Source of the DNA: Deltaproteobacteria bacterium
GTDB taxonomy: Bacteria; Myxococcota_A; Polyangia; Polyangiales; Ga0077539
DNA length: 18,541 bases
Direction of reading: 5' to 3'
Assembly: GCA_016704445.1 (NCBI GenBank)
Contig: JADJAE010000094.1
Coordinates: 1 to 18,541, forward strand
This document shows, piece after piece, positions 7,446-14,816 of the stretch. Within the stretch, counting starts at the first letter, position 1. Each line of letters begins with the position of its first letter. A model generated the notes under the pieces. That model was not told the origin of the DNA. It saw only the letters and a program-made list of their open reading frames with translations, and searched no databases. The translations under genes were made by a program, and so were the position numbers.

Positions 7446-7834
7446 GCGATCAGCCCAGCACCCGCTTTCGCGCCGCCTGCGCAATGTGCGGCGGCGCCCC
7501 CAACCCCCTTCGCCATCTGACGAACCGCCTCCGCCCATTTGGGGCGACGCCCGGCCCGGAACGCCCGCGATACGTGACATTCCCTGTCAAGAGGGCCTCG
7601 ACCTCTCTCGGCTGACGGGCGCCGCTCCCACCGAGGCGGACGTGCGCGCGGTGATGGCCGACTTCCTGGCCGTCGACGCCACGGCGAGCCGGGAGCACCG
7701 CGGGGGAATCACCTGCCTCTACAGCAGCGTCTCCTTCGAGCGCGCGCCCGGACACGGAGCCCTCGCGGGCTTAGGATGAACGGCGCCTCCCCCCGCACCG
7801 GCGAGGAGGAGCGGATGGAAGGGGAATGAGCATC
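7446..7834. other. Intergenic stretch containing a possible gene remnant
   Basis: There is no terminator I can support. The only coding-like signal is the plus-strand frame ending at 7779, listed separately. GGAAGGGG at 7817-7824 is the likely ribosome binding site for the next gene. Confidence 0.4.
7486..7779 (+). pseudogene. Possible short gene or gene remnant
   Basis: The frame opens with GTG at 7486 and stops at 7779 (97 codons). From about 7576 the codons have very high third-position GC and the peptide looks natural (TEADVRAVMADFLAVDAT, then GGITCLYSSVSFE). The first 30 residues are Pro/Arg-rich and look non-coding. That suggests either the C-terminal fragment of a decayed gene or a short real gene starting further in. 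I recognise no family. Confidence 0.3.
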
Positions 7835-8509
7835 ATGGACAGCAAGCGCGGTTGGACGGTCGGCATGGTGCTCCTGCTGCCTGCGTGCGCCTCGACGGCG
7901 CCTCGCCCCGACCCTGTGACCGCCGACGCGTCGGCGGACGTCGTCGATGCGGCCAGCGACGTGCGCATCGCCTGCCCGGAGGGCACCTGCGTCTACCCCG
8001 GCAGCGACCTCTGCCGCCTGCCCGGCGGACCGACGAGCGGCTGCTGCGGCTGCAACGCCGGGGTGTGCAGCGTCGAGTGCCGGTGCATGGCCCCAGACAC
8101 CCTCATCGCGACGCCGACGGGCGATCGACGCATCGACGCCATCGCCCCGGGCGACCTCGTGTACGGCCCGCTCCGGGGGCGCATCGCGGCGGTCCCGGTG
8201 CTGGCGGTGCGCCGCACCGAGGCGGTGGGGCACCGGGTGCAGCGCATCACCCTCTCCAACGGCACCGTGCTGGAGGGCAGCGCGGGGCACCCCACGGTGG
8301 ACGGCAGAACCTTCCGCGACCTGCGCGCGGGCGATCCGCTGGGGGGCCTGCGGGTGCTCGACGTCGAGACCGTCGCGTACGCCCACGACGCGACCTGGGA
8401 CATCCTCCCGGCCTCGGACGGCGGCGGGTACATCGCGGGCGGCGCCCTCATCGGCAGCACCCTCGCGCCGCGCTTCGCCGAGGGCTTCGACCGCATCTCC
8501 GCGCCGTAG
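7835..8509 (+). CDS. Lipoprotein with Hint (hedgehog/intein-type) domain
   Basis: The product is 224 aa from the ATG at 7835; an ATG at 7826 adds three residues but sits too close to GGAAGGGG. The signal peptide ends in a lipobox (LLPAC, Cys18). A short Asp/Ala linker and a Cys-rich segment follow (47-84; CPEGTC, GCCGCNAGVC). Cys84 begins CMAPDTLIATPTGDRRI, which matches the N-terminal intein/Hog block: a nucleophilic Cys, then DT-x-I-x-T-x-x-G. The loop IAPGDLVYG (103-111) and block B, SAGHPTVDG (149-157, His152), follow. The end TWDILPASDGGGYIAGGALIG (187-207) fits the last Hint strand, but the usual His-Asn is replaced by Ile-Gly. The fold could allow N-S acyl shift and cleavage at Cys84, as in hedgehog proteins, but not full splicing. 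Activity is unproven. The gene is convergent with the membrane protein gene, with 21 bases between them. Confidence 0.85.
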   Translation: MDSKRGWTVGMVLLLPACASTAPRPDPVTADASADVVDAASDVRIACPEGTCVYPGSDLCRLPGGPTSGCCGCNAGVCSVECRCMAPDTLIATPTGDRRIDAIAPGDLVYGPLRGRIAAVPVLAVRRTEAVGHRVQRITLSNGTVLEGSAGHPTVDGRTFRDLRAGDPLGGLRVLDVETVAYAHDATWDILPASDGGGYIAGGALIGSTLAPRFAEGFDRISAP

Positions 8510-8530
8510 CCCTTCGCCGACGCGGCACCC

Positions 8531-9913
8531 TCAGTCGGGCTGGAACATACCCTCCGCGGTATTGTCGCCCTGGTACACGTTGCCCGGCCGCTCGAAGGTC
8601 GCCGCGCCGAAGGTGTTGACCGCGATGGCGAGGGCCAGCACGACCCACCCGAGGCGACGCCACGGCCGCCCGTTGATCGCGAGCGCGCCCAGCAGGAGCA
8701 GCGAGAAGTCGTTGCTGAAGCGGTAGCCGAACTGCACCCAGCCGCTGTTCTGGTAGAGCAGGTCGAGGGAGGCGATGGCCAGCGCGGCCACGATGAGGTT
8801 GGTCGCGAGGCGCGACACCCGCGCGGGGCGCAGCAGCTCAAGGTACTGCGGGGTGGTGACCCAGAGCGCGAGGCCGTGGCGCGAGACCTGGATGTACGGC
8901 GCGACGCGGGAGATCCACGGCAGCAGCGCGAGCGCGACGGCGAGGTTGCGCGACAGGTAGTGGAAGTTGAAGAGGCCCCACCGGAGGATGCGCGTCTGCC
9001 AGCGGATCTGCAGGAAGCGGTAGCCGGTCTCCCGCCAGTCGCCGAAGCGCAGCTTGTTGAGCACCATGTAGACGACGAGCGCGACCACCACGGGGATGGA
9101 GAAGCGCAGCACCTTGCCCATCACCGCGCGCCAGTCGGTCTCTCGGGCGTAGCGAGCGAGGCGGGTGATGAGGTCGTCGTCCGCGGAGGCCTCGGAGGCG
9201 CCCGCGAGGCGGTGCACCCGGATGGCCTCGAGGCCGAAGAACACCGCGGCCAGCAGCGTCGAGGTGCGGGTGTGGAAGGAGAGCCCGATGAGCGCCCCCG
9301 CGGCGAAGGGCCTCGCGGCGTCGAGGGCGGTGAGCAGGAAGGCCGCTCCCAGCGCCGCGCCGATGACGTGGGCCGTGAACCAGACGGCGCCCTGCACCGC
9401 GGTGAAGAAGTAGACCGTGCCGAAGGCGAAGAGGGCGGTGAGCCCGAGGTTCTCCTTCCACGATCGCCGGGAGTATCCGCGGCGGGAGAGGCGGTCGAGG
9501 AAGATGTAGAGCAGCGCCGGGGCGACGCCCGCCAGCAGGACGTCGAAGGCGCGGTTGGGGAAATCGCGGCCCAGCAGGGCCACCGGGAGCATGTACACGA
9601 CCGCCGGGAAGACCGGGAAGGCCACGAACCATCGGTCGCCGAAGCGGGCCCAGTCGTTGCCGCCGCCGCCCGGAGGGCACGCGACGTGGCGAGCGATGTC
9701 GGCGTCGCAGCGCACGGAGAGCGTGCCGTGGAGGAAGGCGTCGGCCAGGTAGGCGAAGTGGTTGTCCGGGGAGTGCGACCGCAGCCGGTCGGCCGCGAAG
9801 AGGCCGTAGACGACGATCGCGACGAGGTAGACCGCGAGCGCGACGCGGGTGGCGCGCGGGGTGCGGGCGGCGTCGTCGAGGCGGAGCGGGGGGTCGGTCG
9901 CGGTGTCGGCCAT
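8531..9913 (-). CDS. Multi-spanning membrane protein, GT-C glycosyltransferase-like
   Basis: The product is 460 aa with roughly nine to eleven hydrophobic helices. The first is at about 22-42. It is followed by a periplasmic loop with SPDNHFAYLADAFLHGTL (48-65), the place and style in which GT-C enzymes (ArnT/PMT, family 39 and relatives) carry acidic catalytic residues; the acidic residue Asp50 is a candidate. The loop continues with a Gly-rich insert (PPGGGGNDWARFGDRWF). GT-C enzymes transfer sugars from polyprenyl-phosphate donors to acceptors in the periplasm; donor and acceptor are unknown here. The ATG at 9913 is preferred because the residues before it (to 9952) lack membrane character, but no strong ribosome binding site supports any start. 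The gene stands alone between two plus-strand genes. Confidence 0.75.
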   Translation of the reverse strand: MADTATDPPLRLDDAARTPRATRVALAVYLVAIVVYGLFAADRLRSHSPDNHFAYLADAFLHGTLSVRCDADIARHVACPPGGGGNDWARFGDRWFVAFPVFPAVVYMLPVALLGRDFPNRAFDVLLAGVAPALLYIFLDRLSRRGYSRRSWKENLGLTALFAFGTVYFFTAVQGAVWFTAHVIGAALGAAFLLTALDAARPFAAGALIGLSFHTRTSTLLAAVFFGLEAIRVHRLAGASEASADDDLITRLARYARETDWRAVMGKVLRFSIPVVVALVVYMVLNKLRFGDWRETGYRFLQIRWQTRILRWGLFNFHYLSRNLAVALALLPWISRVAPYIQVSRHGLALWVTTPQYLELLRPARVSRLATNLIVAALAIASLDLLYQNSGWVQFGYRFSNDFSLLLLGALAINGRPWRRLGWVVLALAIAVNTFGAATFERPGNVYQGDNTAEGMFQPD

Positions 9914-10060
9914 GGCCCGCGGTCTGTACCAACCGGGCATCGCTGCTGGCAACGGCGGCGACGGCTTGACGGGTGCGAAGGGTCACCTTATGCCCCGCGC
10001 CGCATCGACGGCGCTGCGCGACGGTCGCGGCATCGCCCTTGAGAGTGTGGAGCACTGCTG

Positions 10061-11158
10061 ATGTCCGTGTCGCAAGAGACCCTGGTGAGCGCGTTGTCCG
10101 AGGTGGTCGACCCGGTGGTGAACAAGCGCCTGGGAGAGCTGAAGTCCATCCGGGAGGTGTCCATCGAGGGCGACACCGCGAAGGCCACGGTCGACCTGCT
10201 CTCCCCTGCGACCGGGGCGCGAGACGCCATCGTGAAGGCCCTCGAAGAGGCCGCCGCCCGCGTCGGGGTGAAGCGCCTGGAGCTCACCGTCGGCTCCGCG
10301 GTGCGCACCCGGCAGATCGCCGGCGATGACCCCTGCCCCGAGGTGAAGAACGTCATCCCGGTGATGTCGGGCAAGGGCGGCGTGGGCAAGAGCACCGTGG
10401 CGGCCAACCTGGCGCTGGCGCTGCTGCGCTCCGGGGCGCGGGTGGGCCTGCTCGACGCGGACATCTACGGCCCGAGCGTGCCGACGATGCTGGGCATCAT
10501 GGGCCGGCCCATCTCCCGCGACGGCAAGCACATCGAGCCGCTCGAGCGCTTCGGGCTCAAGATCATGTCCATCGGGTTCCTGCTCGAAGACCCGAGGCAG
10601 TCGGTCATCTGGCGAGGGCCGATGATCCAGGGGGCGCTTCAGCAGTTCTTGAAGGACGTGGCGTGGGGCAAGCTCGACTACCTCATCCTCGACCTGCCGC
10701 CCGGCACCGGCGACGTGGCGCTCACCCTCTTCCAGAAGCTCAAGGTGACCGGCGGGGTGATCGTCACCACCCCCCAGGACGTCGCCCTGATGGACGTCTA
10801 CAAGTCCGTGAGCATGTGCCAGAAGCTCAACGTGCCGATCCTCGGCATCGTCGAGAACATGAGCCACTTCATCGACTCGGCGGGCGTGAAGCACGAGATC
10901 TTCGGCCGGGGCGGCGGCGCGCGCATCGCGGAGTTCGCGAAGGCCCCGCTGCTGGGTCAGGTTCCGATCGACTCGGCGGTGCGGGAGTGGGGCGACAACG
11001 GCACGCCCATCGTGCAGGCGCAGCCCAACAGCATCCCCGCCATGGCCTTCAAGGAGATCGCCGAGCGCCTCGCCGACTGCGTGACCCGCGCGGTCTTCGA
11101 CGCCCACGGCGGCAGCGCCCCGGTCGAAGGGCCGAAGCGCCTGCCCATCCTTCGCTGA
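10061..11158 (+). CDS. mrp: Mrp/ApbC-family Fe-S cluster carrier ATPase
   Basis: The product is 365 aa, normal for bacterial Mrp. Residues 1-85 form a MIP18 (DUF59) domain. The ParA/MinD-type P-loop ATPase follows with GKGGVGKST (104-112), LLDADIYGPSVP (130-141) and DLPPGTGD (211-218), all intact. ENMS is at 265-268. Where many Mrp/Nbp35 proteins carry a CxxC that bridges a [4Fe-4S] cluster, this one reads HFIDSAGVKHEIFG and has no Cys; that variant is common among bacterial Mrp proteins, so the family call stands. The role is ATP-dependent delivery of Fe-S clusters to apoproteins in the cytoplasm. The ATG at 10061 has GGAG eight bases upstream. It is convergent with the PilZ-like gene, with 24 bases between them. 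Confidence 0.95.
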   Translation: MSVSQETLVSALSEVVDPVVNKRLGELKSIREVSIEGDTAKATVDLLSPATGARDAIVKALEEAAARVGVKRLELTVGSAVRTRQIAGDDPCPEVKNVIPVMSGKGGVGKSTVAANLALALLRSGARVGLLDADIYGPSVPTMLGIMGRPISRDGKHIEPLERFGLKIMSIGFLLEDPRQSVIWRGPMIQGALQQFLKDVAWGKLDYLILDLPPGTGDVALTLFQKLKVTGGVIVTTPQDVALMDVYKSVSMCQKLNVPILGIVENMSHFIDSAGVKHEIFGRGGGARIAEFAKAPLLGQVPIDSAVREWGDNGTPIVQAQPNSIPAMAFKEIAERLADCVTRAVFDAHGGSAPVEGPKRLPILR

Positions 11159-11182
11159 CGATGAACCGAGGCGGGGTGTGGC

Positions 11183-11674
11183 CTATGCGCGCGCGCTCGT
11201 GGCGCGAACGCCCCACCCTGTCTGGAGGTTGAGCGGGCACTGCCAGTCGCCGGCCTCGGAGCGCAGCAGCAGGGCCCTCGACGGACGGCCGTCGAAGCGC
11301 AGCCCCATGACATGGCCGTCACACCAGGCGACAACGCACGGATACACATACTCGGTGCGGGGCCCCTCGGCGATGACCCGCACGAGGGTCTGCGTCCCGG
11401 GGAGCAGCGGGTGCTGGATGCGCATCCGCAGCCCGTCGCGGGAGATGCCCATCAGCCGCGCGGCCTCGAAGCGTCCGTTGGCGGTGAGCTCGATCAGGGC
11501 GCCGTCCTCCACGCGCTCCTTCTCGGGCCCCGGGCCGGGAGCGCTCCCGGTGCCGGGAAGGGCCTTGAGAAGGGTGATCCAGCGCGCGTGCTGCGCCGCC
11601 GTGAGGGTGATCCCCCGGGCTCGCTTGTCCTCGAGCATGAGGTAGTCACACAGCAGCTCCATCAGGTCTCTCAT
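11183..11674 (-). CDS. PilZ-like domain protein
   Basis: The product is 163 aa. A short N-terminal helical region (1-40) and a Gly/Pro linker (41-51) precede a beta-rich domain at about 58-130. Its pattern (LIELTANGRFEAARLMGISRDGLRMRI, with ISRDG at 77-81, then PLLPGTQTLVRV and VVAWCDGHVMGLRF) matches PilZ: the second motif (D/N-x-S-x-x-G) survives as GISRDG, but a clean N-terminal RxxxR is not obvious. PilZ domains bind cyclic-di-GMP or act as non-binding adaptors in motility and polysaccharide control. The missing RxxxR suggests the adaptor class, an inference. The ATG at 11674 has AAGGAG six bases upstream. The 214-base spacer to the next, divergent gene must hold promoters for both. Confidence 0.75.
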   Translation of the reverse strand: MRDLMELLCDYLMLEDKRARGITLTAAQHARWITLLKALPGTGSAPGPGPEKERVEDGALIELTANGRFEAARLMGISRDGLRMRIQHPLLPGTQTLVRVIAEGPRTEYVYPCVVAWCDGHVMGLRFDGRPSRALLLRSEAGDWQCPLNLQTGWGVRATSARA

Positions 11675-11680
11675 GGTGCG

Positions 11681-11686
11681 CTCCTT
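11681..11686 (-). promoter_or_regulatory. Shine-Dalgarno AAGGAG of the PilZ-like gene
   Basis: On the minus strand AAGGAG lies six bases before the ATG at 11674 and fixes that start. Confidence 0.7.
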
Positions 11687-11887
11687 GGGGTGCGTGGCCG
11701 ATCGGTCGAGGAGTCAACGCTTCGTGGCCTGAAGCGCTTACGGACGTTCAGTCCATGGGACGCATGAGCGCGTCGCTCGTTGGGGTGAATCTGCGATCGA
11801 CGTGCCACGGGGTGAGAGGCACCGACGCGCGGAGGGAGTTCCCGGAAACGTGGGTTGTGGCCACGGTTGTGGGTATAGGTGTCGGCG

Positions 11888-13444
11888 ATGCTTCGACGAG
11901 GCCTGGGTTCGTGCGCTGCGCTGTGGGTATTGCTGGCTGGATGCACCGAGACGGTGGTGCGCTGCCGGGAGGGATACGTCGCCGACGACGGGATGGAGGG
12001 GCGGACGCGCTGCGTGCTCCGGGGCGCCGACGCGGGCGTTGACGCGGGCTCCGACGCGGGCGCTGACGCGATGGTGCCGATGGACACCTGCAACCCCGCG
12101 GCGGCAGACCCTCCGGGCGATGGGCAGGACAGCAACTGTGACGGCGTCGACGGCGTGGCGGCGGAGAGCATCTTCGTGGCCGAGGGCGGCTCGGACAGCA
12201 ACACGGGGCTCACCCCCGATCAGCCGGTTCGCACCGTCACCCGGGCGCTGGCCATCGCGCGAGGCGGGGCGCGTCGCTCGATCCTGATCGGGGTCGGAAC
12301 CTACGACGCGCTGCCCATCGCGCTGGGCGACGGGGGCTCCGGGGCGATGGTCCCGACGCATCAGCTGGTCGATGGGGTCACGCTGTCGGGGCGCTACCCG
12401 GGAGGCGTCGGGGGCTGGGTGGCGCGCTCGCCGGACGAGAGCCAGCGCTCGATGCTGCGAGGCCAGGTCGTGGCGGCGATCATCCAGGACCTGCGCACCT
12501 CGGTGAGCTTCCACCACGTCGACCTGACCTCCGAGCGCAACCCGATGCTGGGCTCGCTGAGCTGCTACGGGCTGGTCGCGGTGGGCACCGGGGCGCTGAG
12601 CTTCGACCGGGGCCGGGTGCGCGCATGCAGCGGGTCGAGCGCCGGCGCCGCGCCCCCGCCGGGGCCGATGGGGGGAGCCGGGAGCGAGGGCCAGAGCGCC
12701 GCCAGCGGAGGCGGAGGCGGAGGCGGCGGGTGCCCCGGGGGCAACGGCGGACGGGGCGGCACCGACGCGATGCGCGACGGGGCGACGGGCTCTGCCGGGA
12801 CGGCGACGGACCTCGGCCCGGCGGCCATGGGAGGGCTCGGCGGAACGATGGCGCTGCCCATCGGAGGCACCGGCGCGCAGGGGGCGACGGGCGCGACGGG
12901 GCGCACGGTCGCGATGGGCGCGGTCACCGAGGAGGGCTACGTGATCCCGAGCCCCGAGGATGGGCAGCAGGGCGGCACCGGCGGCGGAGGCGGCGGAGGG
13001 TTTGCGAGCGGCCCCACCGCGCCAGGCGGCGGCGGAGGCGGCGGAGGCTGCGGGGGCATCGGCGGAGAAGGTGGAACCCACGGAGGGGCGTCCGTCGGGT
13101 TGTTCGCCTGGGGCGAAGCGATCCGGGTGAGCGTCACCAACGCCACGGTGGAGACCCTTGGCGGCGGCAACGGTGGTGCCGGGGGTAGCGGAGGAGCGGG
13201 AGGCATGGGCGGCGTCGGGGGCGCGGGCTCGGGCGTCGGCGCAGCGGGTGGACCGGGTGGACCGGGAGGCCGGGGAGGAGAGGGAGGCCCCGGGTCGGGG
13301 GGGCCGAGCCTGGGGCTGGTGGTTCGGGCCGGGACGATGGTCGACGCCACGGGCGTCACCTGGACGCTAGGGTCTGGCGGGATGTCGGGCAGCCCGCTCG
13401 GCCCGAGAGGCCGGCAGGAGCAGATCTTTCGGGTGATGCCCTGA
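11888..13444 (+). CDS. Lipoprotein with long Gly-rich (PE_PGRS-like) region
   Basis: The product is 518 aa. The signal peptide ends in a lipobox, LLAGC (Cys19). A Cys-containing segment and an Asp/Ala linker (GVDAGSDAGADA) lead to DPPGDGQDSNCDGVDG (75-90), a short motif reminiscent of Ca-binding Asp-rich loops in related secreted proteins. After that comes ESIFVAEGGSDSNTGLTPDQPVRTV, the usual opening of a right-handed parallel beta-helix (DUF1565-like) domain, which seems to run to about 250. Residues about 250-490 are extremely Gly-rich (GGGGGGGG, GGAGGSGGAGG), resembling the PGRS composition, with a short non-Gly interlude near 400-425. It should sit on the outer surface. The ATG at 11888 is preferred over the GTG at 11879 because it leaves a compact signal peptide; AGGTG lies upstream. 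Confidence 0.85.
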   Translation: MLRRGLGSCAALWVLLAGCTETVVRCREGYVADDGMEGRTRCVLRGADAGVDAGSDAGADAMVPMDTCNPAAADPPGDGQDSNCDGVDGVAAESIFVAEGGSDSNTGLTPDQPVRTVTRALAIARGGARRSILIGVGTYDALPIALGDGGSGAMVPTHQLVDGVTLSGRYPGGVGGWVARSPDESQRSMLRGQVVAAIIQDLRTSVSFHHVDLTSERNPMLGSLSCYGLVAVGTGALSFDRGRVRACSGSSAGAAPPPGPMGGAGSEGQSAASGGGGGGGGCPGGNGGRGGTDAMRDGATGSAGTATDLGPAAMGGLGGTMALPIGGTGAQGATGATGRTVAMGAVTEEGYVIPSPEDGQQGGTGGGGGGGFASGPTAPGGGGGGGGCGGIGGEGGTHGGASVGLFAWGEAIRVSVTNATVETLGGGNGGAGGSGGAGGMGGVGGAGSGVGAAGGPGGPGGRGGEGGPGSGGPSLGLVVRAGTMVDATGVTWTLGSGGMSGSPLGPRGRQEQIFRVMP

Positions 13445-13518
13445 TGGGGGCCATCGGGCACGAACGCCACGTTGCCCGGGTGCGGTCAACGGCGCTATGA
13501 AGTGCCCCCATACACTCC

Positions 13519-14058
13519 ATGAACCTGCTTCATTGGGCCTCCGCGGTCCTTGTCATGTCCCTCCTCGGGTGCAGCGATCCTCCGACCTCCCCACCGCAAG
13601 ATGCGGGGACTGACCTCGGTTCGGACACGGGCGATGAGTCCGCCGCCGACGTTGCGACCGACGCCGACGAGGACGTCCCCGCCACCCCGGTGACCTTCAC
13701 CCAGGTGCAGGAGATCTTCACCCGCACCTGCGCCATGCCCGCCTGCCACGGCCGCGGCTCCGACGGCGGCGGCGGCTCCGGGGGGCTCTTCCTCACCGAC
13801 GACTCGACCTCCTACGGCGCGATGGTCAACCAGCCCGCGGACCAGGTTCGTCGGCTGCAACTGGTCGCCCCGGGCGACCCCGACCGCAGCTACCTGGTGG
13901 TCAAGGTCGAGGGCACCATGCGCCAGCATCCCGAGTGCGCGCCCTCCCCCGGGCGCAACCCCTGCGGAGTGCAGATGCCCCAGCTCGCGGCGCCCCTCAC
14001 CGCCGCCGAGCGCACGCTCATCCGCAACTGGATCCGCTCGGGCGCGCCGAGGATGTGA
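13519..14058 (+). CDS. Cytochrome-c-like lipoprotein with CX4CH haem motif
   Basis: The product is 179 aa. The signal peptide ends in a lipobox, SLLGC (Cys18). An Asp/Ala-rich linker spans 19-57. The domain then opens with FTQVQEIFTRTCAMPACHGRG, where C71-x4-C76-H77 is a spaced haem-attachment motif, and ends with QMPQLAAPLTAAERTLIRNWIRSGAP. Met153 in that segment is the likely sixth haem ligand and the final helix is typical of small cytochrome-c domains. Such proteins are common in myxobacteria and planctomycetes. Covalent haem attachment through CX4CH is unusual though known; whether this protein binds haem is inferred. Two further Cys (140, 149) could form a disulfide. No strong ribosome binding site precedes the ATG at 13519, but the lipobox supports it. 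Confidence 0.85.
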   Translation: MNLLHWASAVLVMSLLGCSDPPTSPPQDAGTDLGSDTGDESAADVATDADEDVPATPVTFTQVQEIFTRTCAMPACHGRGSDGGGGSGGLFLTDDSTSYGAMVNQPADQVRRLQLVAPGDPDRSYLVVKVEGTMRQHPECAPSPGRNPCGVQMPQLAAPLTAAERTLIRNWIRSGAPRM

Positions 14059-14064
14059 GCGGGC

Positions 14065-14778
14065 TTAGCGCCCCCGACGCCGCTCCTCTTCGGACATCCC
14101 ATCGGACATCCCATCGGACATCTCTTCAGACATCTCTTCGGACATCTCTGGCATCACGGCCGCTCCCTGGGCGTCGATGCGCACTCCGCCTGGCGCGAGG
14201 GTGGCGACCCCCTCCCCGTCGATGGCCTTCGCGGCGCGGTCGAGCAGCGACGCGTGCGCCAGCGAGATGCCCGCGTAGACGGCCACCGACAGCGACAGCG
14301 CCATGAGACCCAGGGCGTTGGAGGCCGCGCCGTGGCGCAGCACCTCCGGCACCTGGGACAGCACGCCCACGCCGCAGATCGCCAGCACCACGTAGTTGAG
14401 GATGCGCGCGAACTGCGCGAGCGACCGCGCGCGGTCCGCCGCGCCGGGCTCACCCAGCAGCAGCGGGCGGCCCAGGAAGAAGAGCCGCCCCGCGAGGATC
14501 AGCCCCGGGATGGAGACCAGCCCGAGGCCCATCATCACCAGCCCGAGCAGGCCCATCAGCAGGCCCGGGACCAACATCGCGCCCAGGACCCATGATCCCA
14601 GCGCGGCGAACCGCACCTCCATGGGGGGCCCGTCCGCCCTGAACTTCGGGACGACCGCGTCGCGGAACTGACCGCGAGGGAGCCAGCGCAGGAGCGCGTC
14701 GGGCCAGGTCTTGAACCACATGGCCGTCGGCGCGCCGATCACCAGCGCCACGCAGAGGAAGGAGAGGAAGAAGAACAC
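14065..14778 (-). CDS. Small multi-pass membrane protein with MSEE/MSDG repeat tail
   Basis: The product is 237 aa from the GTG at 14778; a TTG at 14784 is the alternative and neither has a clear ribosome binding site. Hydrophobic helices lie near the N-terminus (FFFLSFLCVALVIGAP), at about 60-105 (two, VLGAMLVPGLLMGLLGLV and GLVSIPGLILAGRLFFLG) and at about 127-175 (two). A soluble C-terminal tail follows, ending in five tandem four-residue repeats, MSEE or MSDG, then EEERRRGR. I recognise no family. The stop codon is 6 bases from the stop of the convergent cytochrome-like gene. Confidence 0.7.
   Translation of the reverse strand: MFFFLSFLCVALVIGAPTAMWFKTWPDALLRWLPRGQFRDAVVPKFRADGPPMEVRFAALGSWVLGAMLVPGLLMGLLGLVMMGLGLVSIPGLILAGRLFFLGRPLLLGEPGAADRARSLAQFARILNYVVLAICGVGVLSQVPEVLRHGAASNALGLMALSLSVAVYAGISLAHASLLDRAAKAIDGEGVATLAPGGVRIDAQGAAVMPEMSEEMSEEMSDGMSDGMSEEERRRGR
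14092..14151. repeat. Tandem 12-bp repeat, five copies
   Basis: The plus strand reads ggacatcccatc or ggacatctcttc five times in succession. On the minus strand it encodes the MSEE/MSDG tail of the membrane protein. Copies differ by one to three bases, so length polymorphism among strains is likely. Confidence 0.85.
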
Positions 14779-14816
14779 CGTCAAACGCTACCAGAGACCG
14801 TAAGGTCGTGGGCGCT

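Noticed and set aside
5526..7580. 684-codon open frame on the minus strand opposite the PPC/nidogen protein
   Set aside because: It is an Arg/Gly-rich low-complexity shadow. The plus-strand frame has recognisable domain patterns, and GC-rich coding DNA commonly leaves long antisense frames open.
11738..13081. 447-codon minus-strand frame opposite the Gly-rich lipoprotein
   Set aside because: Arg/Ala/His-rich shadow of the Gly-rich coding strand.
13455..13478. Hairpin after the Gly-rich gene (cgggca paired with tgcccg) as a terminator
   Set aside because: Only a 6-bp stem with a 12-base loop and no T-run; expected by chance at this GC content.
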